Shown here: positions 25,493 through 34,839 of the stretch, piece after piece
Layout: each line of letters opens with the position of its first letter
How positions within the stretch are numbered: position 1 is the first letter of the stretch
NCBI RefSeq assembly: GCF_042652645.1
Contig: NZ_JBHSGU010000009.1
Coordinates: 1-64,000, forward strand
Origin: Glaciecola siphonariae
Lineage (GTDB): Bacteria > Pseudomonadota > Gammaproteobacteria > Enterobacterales > Alteromonadaceae
Length of the DNA: 64,000 nt
Reading direction: 5' to 3'
The notes under the pieces: generated by a model
The model's database searches: none
The model's input: the letters and a program-made list of their open reading frames with translations, nothing else
Told to the model about the DNA's origin: nothing
Made by a program: the position numbers and the translations under genes

Positions 25493-27208
25493 ATGAAGCA
25501 CAGGCATATTGTTCTCGCATTAGAAAGCGCCTTAGGGCGAGCAAACGTTGCAAGTAATCAGCGCAAAACTGAACACTACCGAAGCGGTTGGCGCTCAGGA
25601 GGTGGTGATGCTCTTTGTGTATTGTTTCCTCAAAACTTATTGCAATACTGGTCGGCCCTAAAAATTTGTGTTGAACATGGCTGCATCATTATTATGCAGG
25701 CGGCCAATACCGGTTTAACCGAGGGATCAACCCCTAGCGGAAGCGAATACGATCGCCCTGTTGTGGTAATAAATACCTTGGCAATGGACGACTTAGTTCT
25801 GCTGGGTAACGGTGAGCAAGTATTGAGTTTTCCTGGTACCACGCTGCACAAACTCGAAAAAACCCTAAAACCCATTAAGCGCGCGCCGCATTCCGTTATT
25901 GGTTCATCCTGCTTAGGGGCTTCTGTTGTTGGGGGTGTGGCAAACAATTCGGGCGGGGCATTGGTAAAACGCGGGCCTGCTTACACTGAACTTGCGCTTT
26001 TTGCTCGGGTAAACCAGAGCGGAAAACTTGAACTGATCAATCATTTGGGTATAGAGCTTGGCACTACACCAGAGCAAATACTGCAAAACCTCGAAAACGG
26101 GAAATTCTCAAAAGCCCTAGAGATAGCCGGTGATCTATCGCGTAAACAAGCTAGCGCATCAGACTATATTAGCAAAGTAAAAGACGTAGATGCCGATACC
26201 CCAAGCCGCTTCAATGCAGACCCCTCTAAACTTTACGAAGCAAGTGGCTGTGCCGGCAAATTGGCCGTGTTTGCGCTGCGTCTAGATACCTTCGCCGTAC
26301 CGTCAAAAGAGCAGGCTTTTTATATTGGCACGAATGACCCGGTGGTGCTTAACCGCATTCGCCGCACCATGTTAACAGACTTCACCTGTGTACCCGAGGT
26401 AGGTGAATATATGCATCGCGATATTTATAGCGTGTCTGAAGCTTACGGCAAAGACACTTTTTTAAGTGTGAAACATTTCGGCACGGACGCTATGCCGCGC
26501 TTATTTGCAGTAAAGGGCCGAATTGATGCAGTGCTCAATAAACTGTCGTTTTTGCCTAAGTATTTAACCGACCGCGTAATGCAGGGCATTGCAAAGTGTT
26601 TTCCTAAGCATCTACCACATCGAATGGACGATTTTCATCAGCGCTTCGAGCATCATCTCATTCTTAAAATGAGCGACGGAGGAATTGATGAGGCGCGTGC
26701 GTTTTTGCCCGAGTTTTTTGCACAAGCTAATAACGAAGGCAGCTTTTTTGAATGTAATGAACAAGAGGCGTCGGCTGCGTTTTTGCATCGCTTTGCGGCG
26801 GCAGGAGCGGCCATGCGGTATCACACGCTGCATGGCAAGAAGTTGGGCGATATTTTAGCCTTAGATATTGCCCTTAAACGCAACGAAGAAAATTGGGTAG
26901 AGCATCTTTCGCCAAACATTGCGTCGCAAATAGAAAAGAGCCTGTATTACGGTCACTTTTTCTGTCATGTATTTCATCAAGATTACATATTGAAAAAGGG
27001 CGCGGATGCTCGAGCCGTGAAAAAAGCGATGCTAGAAGTGCTTGACCAGCGCGGTGCGAAATACCCTGCAGAACATAACGTGGGGCATTTGTATGAAGCC
27101 GAAGCACCGCTGCAAGCCTTTTATCGTGCGTTAGACCCAACCAATACCTTTAATCCCGGTGTAGGGAAAATGAGCAAACATAAGCGCAACTGCGCCTGCT
27201 GTTTGTAA
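25493..27208 (+). CDS. dld: Quinone-dependent D-lactate dehydrogenase
   Basis: A membrane-associated FAD enzyme (571 residues, matching E. coli Dld) that oxidises D-lactate to pyruvate and feeds electrons to the quinone pool. The FAD-binding PCMH region includes AANTGLTEGSTPSG and SSCLGASVVGGVANNSGGALVKRGPAYTE; the C-terminal membrane-binding domain includes EHNVGHLYEA and DPTNTFNPGVGK. AGGTAGA lies upstream of the ATG. It stands alone, converging with the CBS-domain gene; no lactate permease is nearby. Confidence 0.95.
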   Translation: MKHRHIVLALESALGRANVASNQRKTEHYRSGWRSGGGDALCVLFPQNLLQYWSALKICVEHGCIIIMQAANTGLTEGSTPSGSEYDRPVVVINTLAMDDLVLLGNGEQVLSFPGTTLHKLEKTLKPIKRAPHSVIGSSCLGASVVGGVANNSGGALVKRGPAYTELALFARVNQSGKLELINHLGIELGTTPEQILQNLENGKFSKALEIAGDLSRKQASASDYISKVKDVDADTPSRFNADPSKLYEASGCAGKLAVFALRLDTFAVPSKEQAFYIGTNDPVVLNRIRRTMLTDFTCVPEVGEYMHRDIYSVSEAYGKDTFLSVKHFGTDAMPRLFAVKGRIDAVLNKLSFLPKYLTDRVMQGIAKCFPKHLPHRMDDFHQRFEHHLILKMSDGGIDEARAFLPEFFAQANNEGSFFECNEQEASAAFLHRFAAAGAAMRYHTLHGKKLGDILALDIALKRNEENWVEHLSPNIASQIEKSLYYGHFFCHVFHQDYILKKGADARAVKKAMLEVLDQRGAKYPAEHNVGHLYEAEAPLQAFYRALDPTNTFNPGVGKMSKHKRNCACCL

Positions 27209-27246
27209 ATATCGAGAGACCAAAACCGTACACCGTTTTCACTTAT

Positions 27247-27666
27247 TTATACCGGTTTTTTATAGCCGTCGCGCAGATGCATATCAATGGCGTTAAGCAC
27301 CTCCGAGCGGCTTATTGAGCCAAGGAGTTCGCCGTTGTCGTCTACCACCGGATATACTTTGGGTTTTTCTTTAAGCATGGTTTGCGCAAGCTCTAAAATT
27401 GAGTCGTAGCCTTTTACCGACAGCGCAGGGCTTTGCATGAGGTCTTTGACTAGGCTTACCTGCTCTCGGTAGTAACTCGAGGTGATCATGCGGCTTAAGC
27501 AATCTTGTTCTGATAAAAAGCCTACAAGCTGATTGTTTTTATCTACTACCCCTGCGCCAGTTTGCTTACCGAGCAGTAGGGCTTCCACTGCTTCCGCCAC
27601 AGGCATATCAACGGTCAACTTCACCGTTCGGCGCTTCATATGATCAATAACTTTAAGCGACTGCAT
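27247..27666 (-). CDS. Tandem CBS-domain protein
   Basis: A 139-residue stand-alone CBS-pair protein. CBS1 spans about 5-65 (PVAEAVEALLLGKQTGAGVVDKNNQLVGFLSEQDCL) and CBS2 about 72-130 (ILELAQTMLKEKPKVYPVVDDNGELLGSISRSEVL). Such pairs bind adenosyl ligands (AMP, ATP, SAM) and regulate partners. No partner domain is fused and no obvious partner is adjacent. It converges with dld. Function beyond ligand binding is unknown. Confidence 0.88.
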   Translation of the reverse strand: MQSLKVIDHMKRRTVKLTVDMPVAEAVEALLLGKQTGAGVVDKNNQLVGFLSEQDCLSRMITSSYYREQVSLVKDLMQSPALSVKGYDSILELAQTMLKEKPKVYPVVDDNGELLGSISRSEVLNAIDMHLRDGYKKPV

Positions 27667-27776
27667 GGTATCTCCAATTTAAAAAAAACCACTACATTCA
27701 GAGTAGGTTAGCTTGCTAAAAAGCGCAATGTACTTGCTTACATAACATACATACTTTTTAAAAAAGTCTTATAAAA

Positions 27777-27805
27777 AAGGCCCACCGTGAACAACGGTGA
27801 GCCTT
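27777..27805 (-). terminator. Intrinsic terminator of the extracellular nuclease gene
   Basis: A 12-bp stem with one mismatch (27777-27788 with 27794-27805) and a 5-base loop. On the minus strand the stem runs straight into a T-run (A-run at 27773-27778). It lies about 90 bases past the stop of the nuclease gene. Confidence 0.8.
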
Positions 27806-27834
27806 GACTCGTTTTGCTAGTGTTTTTATTTGTG

Positions 27835-27862
27835 GCCTCAGATGTTAATTACCATCTGAGGC
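27835..27862 (-). other. Second hairpin ahead of the terminator
   Basis: GCCTCAGATG (27835-27844) and CATCTGAGGC (27853-27862) form a perfect 10-bp stem with an 8-base loop and no T-tract. It lies between the nuclease stop codon and the intrinsic terminator, so the mRNA would end in two stacked hairpins. It may protect the 3' end. Confidence 0.55.
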
Positions 27863-27896
27863 TACACAACAAAGCGACTAACTTTCTATGCTATTT

Positions 27897-30800
27897 TTAG
27901 TTTCTATAGGTGAAGAACCATGTTTTTAAGTCGCGAAAGTTAATCGTTCCGTCTTGGTTAAGATCGGCAGCCGGATTAAAGTTCGCATCACCGCTATTGG
28001 CACCAAGTATACGATAAATCGCAGCGTAGTCGCTTGGATTTACTTCACCGTCGCCGTTTACGTCGCCGGGAACAGCAGGCGGAGTAGGTGGAGTAGGTGC
28101 CTCAAAACTAAAGCCTACAAGCACCGGGTCATGGTCAGACGAACGATATACCGAGTCGTCTCTGAAGCTTTCAGGCTTGTCAACGTTTCGAGAAATCTCA
28201 TCGTTATAATCAAGCGCGATAGGTTCATCAGCATTAATATGCCACTCAAGCACGTCTTTAACTAAGGGCCGAGCCTTGCTGTTAGCTAGGGCATAATCTA
28301 ATGAGCCAAATTCGCCCCTAAAAGTGTAGCTGTAGGCGGTAGGTCCATCGAAATCTCTTGCTAAGTCTACAAAGCCTGCGCCTTGTAATTCAGCAATAGG
28401 GTCTTCTTTTGCGTAGCTGTTTAAATCACCTACGATAAATACAGGCTCATCGGCAAATATCGACGCAAGCCAAATATGAACGGCTTTAGCGGCGCGTGTT
28501 CTAGTGCCGTTACAGTTACCTTGGTCGGCGCTATCATCACCGGCTCCGCAGCCACTGCCTTTTGATTTTAAGTGATTGACGTTAACCACAAAGGTATCAT
28601 CGCTGCCAACAGGACTAAACTGTTGTGCAAACGAAGGACGGTTGCGTCGAGTGTTAAACAGCGGACCGTTTTCGTCGGCCACTGAATTACTCTCATCAAG
28701 CACGCGCAATGCACCAACCGGCGTAACCTCAGCGCTTTGATATACTAGGCCAACCGTGATCTGGTCGGTTCCTTGCGGCTCACCGGCATCTATAAACGAA
28801 TAAACCCCTTCGCCAGCGCGCTCATTTAAGGCGTCTACTAGCTGCGCAATTGAGCTATTCGGGCCAAAGCCGTCATTCTCAATTTCCATCAGGCCCACCA
28901 CGCTCGCGTCGAGTGCAACAATTGCATTGGCAATTTTAGCTAGTTGTAACTCATATTCTGCTACGTCGTCAGCACCGCGAGATGTAGGGAAGTCGCCGCC
29001 TTGCCCATCGCCGTTAAACAAGTTTAACACGTTAAAGCTAGCTACTTTTAAATCACCCTCTACACTAGGCGCATCAGGACGTAACGATGCCTGCACCACA
29101 GGAGCCGTTTTTGGCTGTATGCGATAGGCATTAAATCCATAGTCCATTACGCCGTCAATACCGCTCACTTTACTGCCGGTTCTCAGCGTATTTTGCGCTG
29201 AAAATTCGCCATTGAGGTCTAGATTTTCAGGCGCGCCGTTAAGGGCATCATCAAGCAATACTCTATTACGGGCGTTGCTTGCGGCTAAATCGATGGCCGC
29301 TTGCGAACCTGGGGTATGTAAATGCGTTGGATTAAACAAACGTTCTGAGGCTACTTCAACCTCACCAAATCGGGCGTAAGTGAAGTTGCTAATGATTGTT
29401 AGCGCTTGGCTTGACCGAATCGCCATGCCCTCTAATGCTTCAAAGCTTTCGCCCTCTGCTAGCGGAAGTGTGAGCTCGGTGACGGCATACTCGCCCGTGC
29501 CGCAGCTCGCTGACACTTCGTTGGCAGTAATTTGAGTTTTGTTAAAGAACTCATTTACTGTGCCCAGCACACGAACTAACTCTCCTTCATTAACAGTAAT
29601 CTCGCTGCCGCCGGTAAATACAAATATACCCTCTGAACTCATTGGGTTGTTGTCAGACTGAGCGCTTTCTTCTTGAATGAAAAAGCCTTCTAAGCCTGGA
29701 GCAACCATCGTAACCGACGCTTCCACAACAAGTTCGGTACCGGTCATTAAACTGGCGTCGCCCGTGCCTTGAATCGCGCTTATTAGCACAGCATCGTCGC
29801 CGCATTGACCTAAGGCGACAGGCTCACCGCCGTCGCCGCCATCATCACCGTTATCACCAAAACGCCCTAAGTCAGCGAATGAGTCACGGGGTAAACCGCT
29901 CCATTCAACACTCGGGTCAAACGCGTCGTCAGGGTTGGTGTCGCCAATGCGAATATTTGTGTTACGAAGCAGTGTATTGTCAGCCGTGCTAGCGTCGCCT
30001 TGACCCCATTGTGAGCCTGGGTCTTCGCCTATGGTCCCAATAACATCGAGTATTTCGCCGGCCGGACCGCGCAGCACCACAGCATCGTCGCCGTTAAAAG
30101 ATAGCGAACCTGTGAGCTGGTCGCTTACGTCAATAACTTCTTGAGTCGCTCTGTCGTTCACTAGTACAAATACGTCGCCGTTAGCAACAGTACCTTCAAG
30201 GCCAATTGTACGACCTGCGCTAGCGCTACCGTTGAAGTAAATTTCAACGCTGTAGTTGCCGGTGAGAGTTTGTTGAGTACCGGTCAAGTTTACGATTTCT
30301 AAGGCTTTATTGTTGCTACTGCCTTCAATGTATTCTGAAAAGAACAACGAACCTGCGGCAAACTCAAAGCTGCCTACAGGAATAGTACCGTCGTTGCTGC
30401 TGGCCCCGTCTAGCGCATTTGCGCCAGCAAAGACCCAATCAGTGGCTACAAAAGTAGGTGAAGCAAGCGTTTCTGACACGCGATATGCATAGCTGTCGAG
30501 GTATTCCCAAATTTCGCCGTTGCCGTCAACGTCAATATCACCAAAGAGGTCAATGACCTCGCCGTTACAATAGAGCTCTATTGCATCGTCGCCGTTTATT
30601 GACATTGCGCCGGTCACAAAATTAGGGGCAAAACCAAAGAACTCGGTAAAGCCATTGCTTTCGGAGCTTACATATATAAAGTCGCCTGCAGAGGCGCTTA
30701 CACCGCTATCAAAGGTGAATTCTTGACCATCGCTGCCGCCGCCATTATTGGCGCTGCCTAATCCACATACCGACAAATCAGCAATGTCTTCGGTGACATA

Positions 30801-31493
30801 AAGCTCTACGCCTTTGGGCACGCCGCCACTTAATGGACCGTCAAATACAGCGGTCAACATAAGGGGAGCGCCAGATGTAGCGCCGCTGTCACCACCATCG
30901 CCTCCATCGCCGCCGCCACCGTCATCACCGCCATCGCAGCAACCTTTGTGGGTGCCGAGGTTTGAAATATCGTCTTGGGGCAATGCGCTCCATTCTACAG
31001 AGGGGTCAAATTCATTTGAGCTATCGCTATCGCCGAGGCTGATTGCATCTATGCGAAGTAAAGTTGTGTTTTGTGTTGACACATCACCGCTTTGCCAACT
31101 AGAGCCTGGGTCTACGCCAACTTGGCCAATTGAATCTATGACCGTGTCGCCGTCTTTAAGCTCAATGGCGTCATCACCATTAAAAAATCCTGAACCGTTA
31201 GTTAGGTTGGCCTTTGCCAAGATATCTGCGTTGGCATCGTTATCAGCCACCACATATACAGAGTTTGCTTCTAGCGTGCCCGCTAAATTAATCACGGTAC
31301 TGGCAGATTCATTCCCATTAAAGAAGAAGTTGAGAGAGTAGGTCGAAAGGTCAACCGAATTTGCGCTTCCGTTATAAATTTCTATCGCCTTGTTGTTTGA
31401 AGAGCCTTCAATATACTCCGAAATATACACGTCGGCCTGCGCAGCAGTTGCAAAGCATCCTGCTACCAACAATGAGAGTGCTTTCATTTGCAT
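27897..31493 (-). CDS. ExeM/NucH-type secreted endonuclease with lamin-tail domains and C-terminal dockerin-like module
   Basis: A 1198-residue extracellular nuclease. Order: signal peptide ending at AAQA-DVYI; first lamin-tail domain (about 20-185, ISEYIEGSSNNKAIEIYN); a Gly/Asp linker (GDDGGGGDGGDGG); a second lamin-tail-like domain (about 205-375); a third (about 380-545) closely similar to the first (SEYIEGSSNNKALEIVN); an OB-like DUF4350/ExeM middle part; an endonuclease/exonuclease/phosphatase domain (about 790-1125) with NVLNLF, LMEIEND, NHLKSKG, VGDLNSY and SSDHDPV; and a C-terminal dockerin type I pair (DVNGDGEVNPSD, DLNQDGTINFRD). Relatives degrade extracellular DNA in biofilms and as a phosphate source. 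Two start codons lie close together; AGGGA favours 31493. Two hairpins follow the gene. Confidence 0.92.
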   Translation of the reverse strand: MQMKALSLLVAGCFATAAQADVYISEYIEGSSNNKAIEIYNGSANSVDLSTYSLNFFFNGNESASTVINLAGTLEANSVYVVADNDANADILAKANLTNGSGFFNGDDAIELKDGDTVIDSIGQVGVDPGSSWQSGDVSTQNTTLLRIDAISLGDSDSSNEFDPSVEWSALPQDDISNLGTHKGCCDGGDDGGGGDGGDGGDSGATSGAPLMLTAVFDGPLSGGVPKGVELYVTEDIADLSVCGLGSANNGGGSDGQEFTFDSGVSASAGDFIYVSSESNGFTEFFGFAPNFVTGAMSINGDDAIELYCNGEVIDLFGDIDVDGNGEIWEYLDSYAYRVSETLASPTFVATDWVFAGANALDGASSNDGTIPVGSFEFAAGSLFFSEYIEGSSNNKALEIVNLTGTQQTLTGNYSVEIYFNGSASAGRTIGLEGTVANGDVFVLVNDRATQEVIDVSDQLTGSLSFNGDDAVVLRGPAGEILDVIGTIGEDPGSQWGQGDASTADNTLLRNTNIRIGDTNPDDAFDPSVEWSGLPRDSFADLGRFGDNGDDGGDGGEPVALGQCGDDAVLISAIQGTGDASLMTGTELVVEASVTMVAPGLEGFFIQEESAQSDNNPMSSEGIFVFTGGSEITVNEGELVRVLGTVNEFFNKTQITANEVSASCGTGEYAVTELTLPLAEGESFEALEGMAIRSSQALTIISNFTYARFGEVEVASERLFNPTHLHTPGSQAAIDLAASNARNRVLLDDALNGAPENLDLNGEFSAQNTLRTGSKVSGIDGVMDYGFNAYRIQPKTAPVVQASLRPDAPSVEGDLKVASFNVLNLFNGDGQGGDFPTSRGADDVAEYELQLAKIANAIVALDASVVGLMEIENDGFGPNSSIAQLVDALNERAGEGVYSFIDAGEPQGTDQITVGLVYQSAEVTPVGALRVLDESNSVADENGPLFNTRRNRPSFAQQFSPVGSDDTFVVNVNHLKSKGSGCGAGDDSADQGNCNGTRTRAAKAVHIWLASIFADEPVFIVGDLNSYAKEDPIAELQGAGFVDLARDFDGPTAYSYTFRGEFGSLDYALANSKARPLVKDVLEWHINADEPIALDYNDEISRNVDKPESFRDDSVYRSSDHDPVLVGFSFEAPTPPTPPAVPGDVNGDGEVNPSDYAAIYRILGANSGDANFNPAADLNQDGTINFRDLKTWFFTYRN

Positions 31494-31738
31494 GGTATTG
31501 TCCCTGATAAGGTTATTATAGTTTTAGTCAAGCTGTACATTAGACTAGTTATTATAAGAGCAGATAGCTACAAAAATATGACAATTTTTGCGTTAAATTT
31601 GTGTATTAAATGGACAGCAAGCTATTGGCAAGATTGAACTTAAGTCGTCCTGCGTATAAGCTCTAAGGAAGTCATTAAATCGTCAATAAGGTTGTTATTC
31701 TGCTCGTCGAACGCATCTATTCGTTTGTACTAAGCCTT

Positions 31739-33742
31739 ATGACCGCACCATCTACGGCGGCCACGGCTGTATCGTGCACACTCAAGGCACTTGCTTTAAG
31801 AGCATCGGCGTCTTTTTTGCCTCTAATCGCGCTGATGGTGCTTGCCACTACTGGCGCCGCTATTGCACAAACGCAAACACATGTTGATGAACAATCCCCT
31901 GCCAATGCGCTTACGCAAAACTTTCAAAGCGAAGAGGCAGTTATAAACGGTTTGGCCAGATTAACCGAAAACGGCGAACTACCGCCCGAGCAGATAGTTA
32001 AGCGCCTCACTGCACTTCAAGCTCTTAGTGAGCAAAACAGCTGGCAGCAAGCCTATCTAGAAGTGACCCTAGAAAAAGCAAATTTCTTGTTTAATATCGA
32101 TGCCAAGACTGAGGCCAAAAACACCTTAGAGAGTCTGCTCACAAAAGTAGATATTGAGTCGGTTAATAACAGTGTACTGGTTCAAGCGAAAATTCAGATG
32201 CTCGAACTGTCTATCTCAGATGCCCTCGGCGAGGTTATGCAAAACGAGAATAAGCGTGAGGCCTTGCTGAATCTTGCCCCTTTAATAGAAGACAATGGTG
32301 TTTTGGGCGATATGTATTTAGCTCTGGCTCACAGTCATTTTGATGCCGAAAATTTTATTGATGCCATTGAGCTACTCAAATTAGCGTACGACAAATTTGA
32401 AATTATCGAGAATAATTTGGGTTTAGGCTCAGTGTTGTCTACCTTAGGCAATATCAATATTGCACTTGGCAATACAGAAGAAGGCTTAAAATCGTTTGAG
32501 CAAGCCATTGGTTTTGCCCGGCGCGCCAACAACACCTATACCGAATCCATCATCCAATACAACATTGCAACGGCGTACTATGACCTTGAAGACTATCAGG
32601 CCGCCGAGCAAAGTATTGAGCAAACTTTAGTAATGAATAAAGCGCTTAATGATGAGATAGGCGTGGCGTGGTCAGAATCTTTAAGAGCACGTATATTTTT
32701 GAGACAAGGTCGCTGGCAAGCGTCGGCTGATGTAACAGAGAAGATTGTGCCGATATTCTATGACGCTGGCTTGCATCTCATGCATGTTCAATCATTAATA
32801 GACTTAACACATGCCTATATTGAGCTCGGTAAACTAGAGCAAGCACAAACAACGCTAGACCAAGCAAACGAGTATCGTATTAAGCTAAATCTCAATAACA
32901 TTAATCAGCGATATAAACGCCAGCAGTCTAAACTAGCTTTCGCGAAAGAAAATTACCAAGAGGCCTATACCTTGCTTGAGGAGGTGATAGACATTCAAGC
33001 AGACGAGTTTCGAAAAGCGGAAGTTGAGCAAATTCAACGCTATAAAATTGAATTCGACTCAGACCTCAAAGACCGTCAGAATGAGGCGCTGCAAAGAGAA
33101 AATGCACTCAATGTTGAGCTAATTTCTCAGCAAAAACAGCTAGAGCAGGTTTGGCTAGCTCTGAGTATTGCAAGCCTGCTGTTGTTTGCAATATTAGCGT
33201 ATATTTTGTTTAAACAAATTCAAAAGCGTAATCGCTACAAAGAGCTTGCGCATATCGATTTACTCACTAAAGCCCCTAATCGCCGCTCCATTTTGTATAT
33301 GGCCAAACAAAAATTTGAAACTGCCGACAAAAACGGTTTTTGCATTGCTTTGCTCGACATCGATAATTTTAAACAGATTAACGATACTTATGGCCACGAA
33401 GTGGGTGATGAGGTACTCATTGCTTTTGCCAAAGCCTGTGAGCAAGCTATTCGTCATCATGATAAGTTTGGGCGCTACGGCGGAGAAGAGTGGTTGCTTG
33501 CATTTGATGCCGCTAGAGCAGAAAGCATGCAGGATGTATTTGAGCGAATAAGGGCTAAGTTACAATTGCTTATACCTAGCTGTGTGCCAGATTCACTTGA
33601 AATTACCTTCAGTATGGGGGTAGCAAACTACAGTGCCGACACTGATAAAAACTTAAACCAGATGATTGTGAGAGCCGATAATCTGCTTTATCAGGCTAAG
33701 CACCAAGGTAAAGATCAATTAGTCATTGATTTGCAGCAGTAA
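31739..33742 (+). CDS. TPR-containing membrane diguanylate cyclase (GGEEW)
   Basis: A 667-residue membrane receptor. A signal or anchor segment lies at about 28-46 (FLPLIALMVLATTGAAIAQ), then periplasmic TPR-like helical repeats (about 95-400; GSVLSTLGNINIALGNTEEGLKSFEQAI), a coiled coil, one transmembrane helix (about 473-494) and a GGDEF domain (about 505-665). The signature is GGEEW rather than GGDEF/GGEEF; the substrate Asp/Glu is retained and the last position is aromatic, a variant seen in other active-looking cyclases. RHHD five residues before it is a canonical RxxD inhibitory site. Likely product: c-di-GMP under feedback control. It is divergent from the nuclease gene. Confidence 0.9.
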   Translation: MTAPSTAATAVSCTLKALALRASASFLPLIALMVLATTGAAIAQTQTHVDEQSPANALTQNFQSEEAVINGLARLTENGELPPEQIVKRLTALQALSEQNSWQQAYLEVTLEKANFLFNIDAKTEAKNTLESLLTKVDIESVNNSVLVQAKIQMLELSISDALGEVMQNENKREALLNLAPLIEDNGVLGDMYLALAHSHFDAENFIDAIELLKLAYDKFEIIENNLGLGSVLSTLGNINIALGNTEEGLKSFEQAIGFARRANNTYTESIIQYNIATAYYDLEDYQAAEQSIEQTLVMNKALNDEIGVAWSESLRARIFLRQGRWQASADVTEKIVPIFYDAGLHLMHVQSLIDLTHAYIELGKLEQAQTTLDQANEYRIKLNLNNINQRYKRQQSKLAFAKENYQEAYTLLEEVIDIQADEFRKAEVEQIQRYKIEFDSDLKDRQNEALQRENALNVELISQQKQLEQVWLALSIASLLLFAILAYILFKQIQKRNRYKELAHIDLLTKAPNRRSILYMAKQKFETADKNGFCIALLDIDNFKQINDTYGHEVGDEVLIAFAKACEQAIRHHDKFGRYGGEEWLLAFDAARAESMQDVFERIRAKLQLLIPSCVPDSLEITFSMGVANYSADTDKNLNQMIVRADNLLYQAKHQGKDQLVIDLQQ

Positions 33743-33772
33743 AACCGCAGATGAACGTTGGCTCTGTCGCCG

Positions 33773-34780
33773 TTAAGGGGCTACTCGCGGGCAGACCAAT
33801 ACGATCTTGTCACCAAAATGAGAAATAGCGGTGCGCGAAACACCCGATTTACAGGCGACTTCTGGCACGTCGATTTTGCGCCAACTGCTCTGCACCTGCA
33901 GTTTACCGCCTTTTTGAAAGAGTTTTTGATGAAACAAAGACTCACCGTTGCTAGTAATGATATCGCCCGTAGCGCTCACTGAAAAGTAGCTCGCTGCATC
34001 CGGTAAATTGCCCACTACCATCGTTTTGTTTGTCTTAGCATTATAGGCTTTAAGTACATTAGCATCTTGAGTGTGTGAATATAAAAACCAAACCGAGCGG
34101 TTAAATTGGTATAAGCTGGCGCCAATATTCGTGTCGATAACTACGCCTTTTTCTTTGCCTAAGCGCGTGTCAACGCGCTGCAGCGTATTGGGCTCACCTA
34201 ATACAAATAGCAGCAACTCATGTTCGTTAATCCATACCTGATACCCAACAGGTTCGATGGCTGGCACAAGGTGCTCTACCGCGCCCCCGCTGGCATCTAA
34301 TCGCCACAGTTCTTGCTTACCTTGTGCATTCACTCGAATAACCGACATTCCTTTACCCTTTGGCAATGGTGTAGGCGAATATTCACTCTCAGGTGATTGG
34401 GTAAAGTTGTGCGTATCTAGTTTTGGCAAATTCAGCTTAAATATGTCGGTCTGCTGCACACCGTCGTTTGTGAGCATTTCAGTAAAGTAGAGTGCATTGC
34501 TGCTAAAAAAATAAGGTTGATTGGTATAGGCGGGTGTATCGGTAATCTTTTTCAAGTTAGAAATTGGTTTTGCATGCCAGAAATTCACGTCACCTAAATA
34601 TAAATCTGACTGTTGTTGAGCATGCGAAAGCGCTGGCAAAAGCATACCGAATAGCAAAATAAAGATGTACGCAAGAGATGTAAGTTGGCGGTTTGGCGTC
34701 ACTACCACTGGTACAAGGTGCGTGGCAGAGGCCTGAGAGCCATTATACATAGACTGGTTTAACACAAATTTACATTTCAT
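33773..34780 (-). CDS. Exported TolB/WD40-like beta-propeller protein of unknown function
   Basis: A 335-residue protein with a long N-terminal region and a hydrophobic signal segment (about 34-53, LTSLAYIFILLFGMLLPALSHA). The mature part has repeated PD40/WD40-like strands (SPESEYSPTPLPKGKGMSVIRVNAQGKQELWRLDASGG), typical of TolB-like propellers. No enzymatic motif is seen. AGAGAG precedes the ATG. It is followed by the converging TPR-GGDEF gene and preceded by the SIMPL gene in the same direction with a 59-base gap. Periplasmic location is inferred. Confidence 0.7.
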   Translation of the reverse strand: MKCKFVLNQSMYNGSQASATHLVPVVVTPNRQLTSLAYIFILLFGMLLPALSHAQQQSDLYLGDVNFWHAKPISNLKKITDTPAYTNQPYFFSSNALYFTEMLTNDGVQQTDIFKLNLPKLDTHNFTQSPESEYSPTPLPKGKGMSVIRVNAQGKQELWRLDASGGAVEHLVPAIEPVGYQVWINEHELLLFVLGEPNTLQRVDTRLGKEKGVVIDTNIGASLYQFNRSVWFLYSHTQDANVLKAYNAKTNKTMVVGNLPDAASYFSVSATGDIITSNGESLFHQKLFQKGGKLQVQSSWRKIDVPEVACKSGVSRTAISHFGDKIVLVCPRVAP

Positions 34781-34839
34781 ATCTACTCTCTAGCGTGTTC
34801 GCTCATTGATATCATTGCAGTTTGATTAAGACCCTAATC

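Noticed and set aside
30814..31341. 175-codon open frame antisense to the nuclease gene
   Set aside because: It mirrors Gly/Asp-rich linker codons as Pro/Ser stretches (SPPSPPSPPPPSSPP), typical of a shadow frame.
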